This document shows positions 59,365-64,000 of a DNA stretch of 64,000 bases, one piece after another; within the stretch, counting starts at the first letter, position 1, and the number at the start of each line of letters is the position of its first letter. The stretch lies in NCBI GenBank assembly GCA_030068075.1, contig CM057826.1:67057312-67121311 (forward strand), in the 5' to 3' direction. The translations under genes were made by a program, and so were the position numbers. Below the pieces are notes generated by a model. That model had not been told where the DNA came from and did no database searches. It saw only the letters and a program-made list of their open reading frames with translations. Source of the stretch: Paguma larvata. Its lineage: Eukaryota; Chordata; Mammalia; Carnivora; Viverridae.

Positions 59365-60185
59365 ATTTATAAATTCATTTAACAAATATTTGCTTAGACC
59401 CTACCAAGTTATGTGCCATGCACTTTCCTACAAAATATGTCAGACAACAATTTCCCCCCCATCCAATTGGAGATTGTATTCTACAGAAGAATTAAATACA
59501 AAATAAGTACATACATGTATAGCATAAAGTGTTGACAAGTGTTACAAAGAAAAAGCAGGAAAAAGTAATAAGTATAGGAGAGATAGGCGATTTCAAACGG
59601 ATGTTGGCTGATCAAAGGCTTTAAGCATGAAGTGATATCTGAGCCAGGACCTAAGGAGAAAAGGCAGTAGGTCACATGGACATCTGGAGAAGAGCATTCC
59701 AGGCCAGGGGAACAGTAAGCGCAAAGCACTTATTTAAGGACAAGCAAGAGGCCTGCATAGTAGAGACAAGAGAAAAATCTGAATTCAGAAAAAGATCCTG
59801 CATTAGAGAGGAAAAACAGGACCAAAAAACTAGCTTATTTTGGGGACTTGAGCCTTCCTCTGAAGTTACGTGGAAAGCCACTACAAGATTCTGAGCAAAG
59901 AAATTATACTACTATTAGTGTAATATTACTAATTACTAATTAGCTTCTATTGATATTCTGAGGCCAATATTCTGAGGGCCGAAGTTGTAGCAGGGAGCTT
60001 TGTAAGGAGTTACGTAGAAGGAAAGAGAGGATGGTGTTGAACCAGAGTGAACCCCAAAAAGAAGTGGTGAGCACTTGGTCAGATTTCAAATATATTTTGA
60101 AGTCAACAGAATATGCTGAAAGATTGTTGGTGGGAAATAAAAGAAAAAGAGTCAAGGCTAGGGGTCTGGATGGAGGTGCCACTTA
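59365..60185 (-). repeat. Long LINE L2 fragment, reversed
   Basis: ATTTAACAAATATTTGCTTA, TATGTGCCATGCACTTTCCT, GAGCATTCCAGGCCAGGGGA, AACAGTAAGCGCAAAGCACT, GTGAGCACTTGGTCAGATTT and ATATTTTGAAGTCAACAGAA occur in the exact order of the reversed L2 3' region. At ~820 bases it is one of the best-preserved L2 copies here. Overlapping open stretches on both strands at 59672-59894 are incidental. Confidence 0.85.
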
Positions 60186-60668
60186 CAGATATGGGAATGA
60201 TTAATTTTTTTAACTAGTTTTCTACCACTGCAATCTAAAAGAAGCCTGACAAATATAAAATTTATGCCAGAAATCAGGCAATCCAAGTGGCAGCCCTAAA
60301 ATGTGATCTGAGTCAATAACAGAAATTGAAGAGAATTTGGTATTCCTCTATTGTAGGATGAGAAGTCAGCAATCCTTAATAAGAAAAGCAGCTGGTAATG
60401 GGCACCTCTTGTAAAATCGAACTAGGCAGCTACTCAGGATGAAACCATAGGATACTTAGTAAAAAATGTTAGCATGATGGTATATTGCCAGTTGTACGGC
60501 AGACTTCCAGTAAGGTCATCCAAAAAAGAAGCACACTTTGAGGGAAGTCTTAATAAAAGAAAATCTTTCCACTCTTTCATTTAAATCCAAGATGGCTGAT
60601 AACCTTATAATTTACAGGGATGAAAATCAAACATCCCTAAACTAAAATTAAAGCCTTTAACCACACAA
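60186..60668. other. FER upstream intron segment, nothing recognised
   Basis: No repeat or gene was recognised. Confidence 0.35.
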
Positions 60669-60804
60669 AAAATATGAAAGAATCCCTTTTTCTTTTTTTT
60701 TTTTAAGTAATCTCTACACCCAACATGAGGCTCGAACCCACAATCCCAAGATCAAGAGTCATATTCTTTACCAAGTCAACCAGGTGCCCCAAAATATGAG
60801 AGAA
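60669..60804 (-). repeat. Short tRNA-Lys-like SINE with target-site duplication
   Basis: Body 60683-60790: poly-T, TAAGTAATCTCTACACCCAA, ATGAGGCTCGAACCCACAAT and CAACCAGGTGCCCC, a reversed tRNA-like head with a short tail and no CT-rich body. Flanks AAAATATGAAAGAA (60669-60682) and AAAATATGAGAGAA (60791-60804) differ at one base, showing that this short form moved as a unit. Confidence 0.88.
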
Positions 60805-61004
60805 GCCTAATGCTCCAGGCTCCTCCCCAAGCATTCTAGCAAAGAAAATATTTGCCCATGATAAAGAACTACGCACTGTGAAATAGCCTGGGAGCAAGGA
60901 CAAATTAGCGCTGCACTATTACCTGGAGAATATTACCTGGAGAGAAGCTGCTCTCAATGGCTAGAAAGAGATGCCAACAAGAAAACTGAGAAGCCTAGGA
61001 TACG

Positions 61005-61247
61005 CATGGTTTCTTAACCTGAGTACTACTGGCGTTTTGAACTGGAACTTCTATGTTGTTGGAGGCTAAGTATAGCATGTTTATAGCATCCATTATAGCA
61101 TGCTTAACAGTATTCTAGGCACCTACTAGATGCCTACTTCCCCAGTCCCAGCCATTCATTATGACAACAAAGATATCTCCAGACATTGCCAAATGTACCC
61201 TGAGGTAAGAATTGCCCCATATTGTAGAAACACTGGGTTACAGTGAT
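61005..61247 (-). mobile_element. MER20-type hAT relic
   Basis: GGTTTCTTAACCTGAGTACT, GGCACCTACTAGATGCCTAC, GACAACAAAGATATCTCCAG and ACATTGCCAAATGTACCCTG follow the MER20 consensus, read in reverse. An internal TATAGCATG-type repeat (61071-61105) is an added oddity. MER20 copies are known as a source of hormone-responsive regulatory DNA in placental mammals. No such role is shown for this copy. Confidence 0.75.
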
Positions 61248-62049
61248 GGGCAAATTGTTTAGAGGCATACCAGACATGATCTAATTCACAGACAAGGATC
61301 AGACTTTGGGTATCTGGGAGAAGGGGATCAAATGCAAATAAATAAAACACTAAGTTTATAAAGAGTTTTATTGCCTAAGAAACTCCTAACAAAGATTTGT
61401 TACTGCTTAACTCCTAAGATGGTTCCTTGGACCTCAACATCTCATCAACAGAAAGTGAGCTATTGAGGCAATGCAGTCCCGGTACATGAATCTCTCTCAA
61501 TACTCATCTTGGCTGTAACCAGTAGGAAATAAAACAAAAAAGACCATCCCAGATGGTAGAAGAAGAGATAGCCATATTGGCTAATCAAAAGTCAAATTGG
61601 CTAATCAAAAACCCACTGCCAGGGCAGAGTCCTTGCCATACGTATCCAATGAAATATGCACATGGTATGGAATGGAAATTTTCTGTGGGTTGTTTCTCCT
61701 TTTTATCTTTTCTAATGGACAGTTTTTATTTATGCTATTTTCCTTCTACCACTGAACACAAGCTTTATTACAATTTGTTATATTTATCATATAACCATAA
61801 GTTCCTAGACCCTAAGACCCTAAGATGTATTCAAACAGAACTGAGAGAAATTCCCCAGAGATCTTAGACTTAAACTTAGATGCAGTATTTAAATGAATCT
61901 TTGACTTGCCTTCTTTTGTTGGGGTGCAGGTGGTAAATGAAATGGAAACTGTAAATGAAAATTTTATATTAAGTCAAGTGAGAGCCTCTTTTCAACGTTA
62001 TATAGGTGCAGAAGGACATGTATGCACAATGGAAAGAGTATAGTGAATC
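61248..62049. other. FER upstream intron segment, nothing recognised
   Basis: Mixed composition with a short tandem GGCTAATCAAAAGTCAAATT / GGCTAATCAAAAACCC pair at 61577-61610. A 104-codon open stretch at 61553-61867 shows no motif and I do not call it a gene. Confidence 0.4.
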
Positions 62050-62570
62050 TTTGGTTCTGCCCACCCAATGTCCACTGGCCCTTCCCATGGTCACACTGCA
62101 GTCTTTTTCCTTCAGTGACCTCAGTCCAGGTGATTCAGATCATGTGACTGACCATACTTCCTATTCCTAGTTCCAGTAGTTAGTACCTGATCCAGATCTG
62201 GCCTCTTCTATCCCTCTGACTACAGGATCAAGGATGAAAACATGACCCAATTCATTCAATGAGATGTAACCCCAGGATTTATATAAAAACTATGGGTAAG
62301 AGAAATGCTCTTTATGTTGGCCCTGCTAAAGTAAATGAATGTAAGCCTGGATCTATCTATCAGAGGGCTCCACATAAAGAAAGTCTACCTGAAAATACAT
62401 GTAATACAAGAGAAAGCCACCGAGTATGTCCTAAGGTCATTGTTTGAGCCCCTGAATCCATCTGCATCTGAAGAAAGTACACTACTGTTCTACTTTTTGA
62501 GCCAGTGACTAAGCTAATATGAGGAGGGTTTTGAATTCATGCAACTGAAAGCAAGTGAAAAATTTAATAT
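62050..62570 (+). repeat. Unclassified ancient repeat, copy 2
   Basis: TCATTGTTTGAGCCCCTGAA, TCCATCTGCATCTGAAGAAA and TTTTGAGCCAGTGACTAAGC, ending near GAATTCATGCAACTGAAAGC, belong to a common eutherian repeat I cannot name with certainty. It is related to 58600-58925. Confidence 0.45.
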
Positions 62571-62589
62571 TTTTATCAGTTATCAGGTG

Positions 62590-62745
62590 AAACTGATATC
62601 CAATTTTCCAATGAAAAAACCCAAAGCTGTAAGAATTAAATTACTTGCCTAAACTCCTACAACAAATTACTGGTAGTATATAGATTCAACCCCAGGCAGA
62701 TCTGGTTCTAATATGTGTGCTCTTTCCACTACATCATACTGTCTT
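62590..62745 (-). repeat. MIR element, reversed
   Basis: TTCCAATGAAAAAACCCAAA, ATTACTTGCCTAAACTCCTA, ATTCAACCCCAGGCAGATCT and TGCTCTTTCCACTACATCAT match reversed MIR in order. Confidence 0.75.
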
Positions 62746-62929
62746 TCAGAAAAACACTCTGAAACTTCTCCTTACTTTATAATTATCATGGAGTCATGAA
62801 TACCCATGGAGTGAGTATTCTATTAATATTTGTTGCATGACCAAAAAAGGAGTCATATGGCCTCCTGATCTCTGTCCCAATCCTGCACAATCCACCTCTT
62901 ATGTTACATGAAACATTTCAGAATTATTT

Positions 62930-63010
62930 TTATAATGTAGGCTACTTGAGGACATGTCTGTTTCTTTACCACCTTCATCCTCCTCCAACAACTATATTAC
63001 TATATATAAT
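62930..63010 (+). repeat. L2/MIR3-type 3' end
   Basis: TAGGCTACTTGAGGACATGT followed by CTGTTTCTTTACCACCTTCA fits the shared L2/MIR3 terminal block. It is short. Confidence 0.5.
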
Positions 63011-63297
63011 AGCAAGTGTCTCTAAGCCAAGCCACTCTGATCCTAGAATATCAGTTCCAGCCATAGGGTAAATCAGGCTCCAAAACCCAAATAGGAAATT
63101 AGAATTTTAGAAAGAGGCCATCACCAAGGTCTAGCTAACATTATATAATAATTGTGAAACTCAGAAAAGGACACCCATATTACCCGATAAGTGGCAATAC
63201 TGCTCTTTGTGTTAATATTTTAAGATGTCTATAAGAACTACACCAACTAATCAAAAAGTAAGATTTACTTATAAACAGTCAAATCTCTTTCATATAT

Positions 63298-63599
63298 TGT
63301 TATGAAACCTGGTCTGGGTCTCCAGTCGGAAGAACCAAGCAGCACTCGGAGCTCTTAGGAGACAGGAGATTTATTTTACACTGGTGGGCCCAGAGGAGAT
63401 CACTCTTCAGAGGTCTGAGTCCCCAGCGTAAACAGAGGGAACAATTTATAGTCTGTTACTTTCCACATTCCACGTTAGTAGTAATTTGGTGCAGGGCAAA
63501 CGGGGTAGGAACAAGAACCCGGAAGGGGAGTGTTTGGTCAGGGATTGGAATTTCCCTATCAGTCCTGTCGGCCAACTTATAACAGATTTTTCCCTATCA
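63298..63599 (-). mobile_element. Candidate solo LTR of an endogenous retrovirus
   Basis: On the minus strand the element starts TGATAGGGAAA and ends CATAACA, giving TG...CA edges. A TATA-box-like CTATAAATTG occurs around 63447-63456. An AATAAA polyadenylation signal lies about 75 bases further on, near 63370, followed by a CT-rich U5-like part. The layout is therefore U3-R-U5. A 4-base ATAT lies on both sides (63294-63297, 63600-63603), as gammaretrovirus-type integration would leave. At ~300 bases it is short. No gag, pol or env is present. Family not assigned. Confidence 0.55.
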
Positions 63600-63680
63600 A
63601 TATTATTAAGGGTGAGAGAGAAGGGAAGTGGAAAAGGGTTAATGAACATAAGATCCCTGATATTTTCAAGAAATCCGTCA

Positions 63681-63915
63681 AAAACTATGAGAATTTTTAT
63701 GAATGTTTATTTTGAGAGAGAGAATGCATGCTGGTGCAGGAGGGGTAGAGAGAGTGAAAGAGGGAGACAGAGAATCCCAAGCAGGCTCCTCGCTGTCAGT
63801 GCAGAGCCCAAAGAAGGGCTCAATCCCAGGAAAGTGAAATCATGACCTAAGCCAAAATCGAAAGTGAAACACTCAATCAACTGAGCCACCCAGGTACCCC
63901 TAAAACTATGAGAAT
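63681..63915 (-). repeat. SINEC-type SINE with perfect target-site duplication
   Basis: The reversed body 63695-63901 starts TTTTATGAATGTTTATTTTG, has a GA-rich middle and ends GAGCCACCCAGGTACCCCT. Identical 14-base repeats AAAACTATGAGAAT lie at 63681-63694 and 63902-63915. Confidence 0.95.
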
Positions 63916-64000
63916 GCGTGACAGAGCCAGAACACTCAGTTTCACAAGTCAACTTTTGATTCCCTAGAAGGTGTAGTGGGTTGACTTACAACCAGATAAA

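Noticed and set aside
61553..61867. 104-codon open stretch as a possible gene
   Set aside because: No recognisable motif. A short tandem repeat lies at its start, and there are no splice or promoter signals.
14643..63901. Regular SINE copies as a CRISPR-like or tandem array
   Set aside because: Copies are far apart, in both orientations, each with its own target-site duplication, in a mammalian genome.

Overview
This window is nuclear DNA from a carnivoran mammal, most likely a felid or another feliform. It is AT-rich, poor in CpG and without bacterial-type gene packing. It carries many tRNA-Lys-derived carnivore SINEs whose head and A-rich, CT-rich tail match the cat-type (SINEC_Fc-like) form. 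It also carries LINE-1 3' ends of carnivore type, over an older eutherian layer of L1M, L2, MIR and MER5/MER20 relics. The species call rests on recalled repeat families and was not searched.

The only protein-coding gene I can support is FER, a non-receptor tyrosine kinase with an F-BAR domain, on the minus strand. Three exons lie in order: the first coding exon with part of the 5' UTR (33329-33063), the second (9522-9349) and the third (1475-1376). Splice sites and phase agree, and together they encode residues 1 to about 161, the N-terminal part of the F-BAR domain. The introns between them are about 23.5 kb and 7.9 kb. Sequence above 33329 is the intron upstream of this exon. I found no CpG island or 5' exon there, so the FER promoter probably lies beyond 64000. 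The SH2 and kinase exons lie beyond position 1.

The rest is transposon archaeology. 1-9.3 kb: two SINEs and a long, old minus-strand L1 (2330-7745) interrupted by a plus-strand L1 fragment. 9.5-24 kb: mostly unique intron, with an L2, a young L1 3' end (13.1-13.9 kb), SINEs and a MER5. 24-32 kb: a 2.5-kb minus-strand L1 with two SINEs, then an old plus-strand L1 that took a young L1 and a SINE. 33.4-38.4 kb: L1 pieces flanking the first coding exon. 39.6-44 kb: an old plus-strand L1 holding a younger L1 with an AT-rich expansion, a SINE and a tRNA-Lys-like pseudogene. 44-64 kb: scattered L2, MIR, MER5 and MER20 relics, several SINEs and a candidate solo retroviral LTR.

I found no operon, CRISPR array, phage or new gene system. 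The most informative points are structural: a SINE with an apparent 3' transduction, an inverted tail-less L1 patch, slippage inside an L1, a bodiless tRNA-Lys-like element, and a short coiled-coil-like open segment behind a splice-acceptor-like site on the opposite strand. Repeat family names are assigned by recall of consensus features, and edges of old repeats are approximate.
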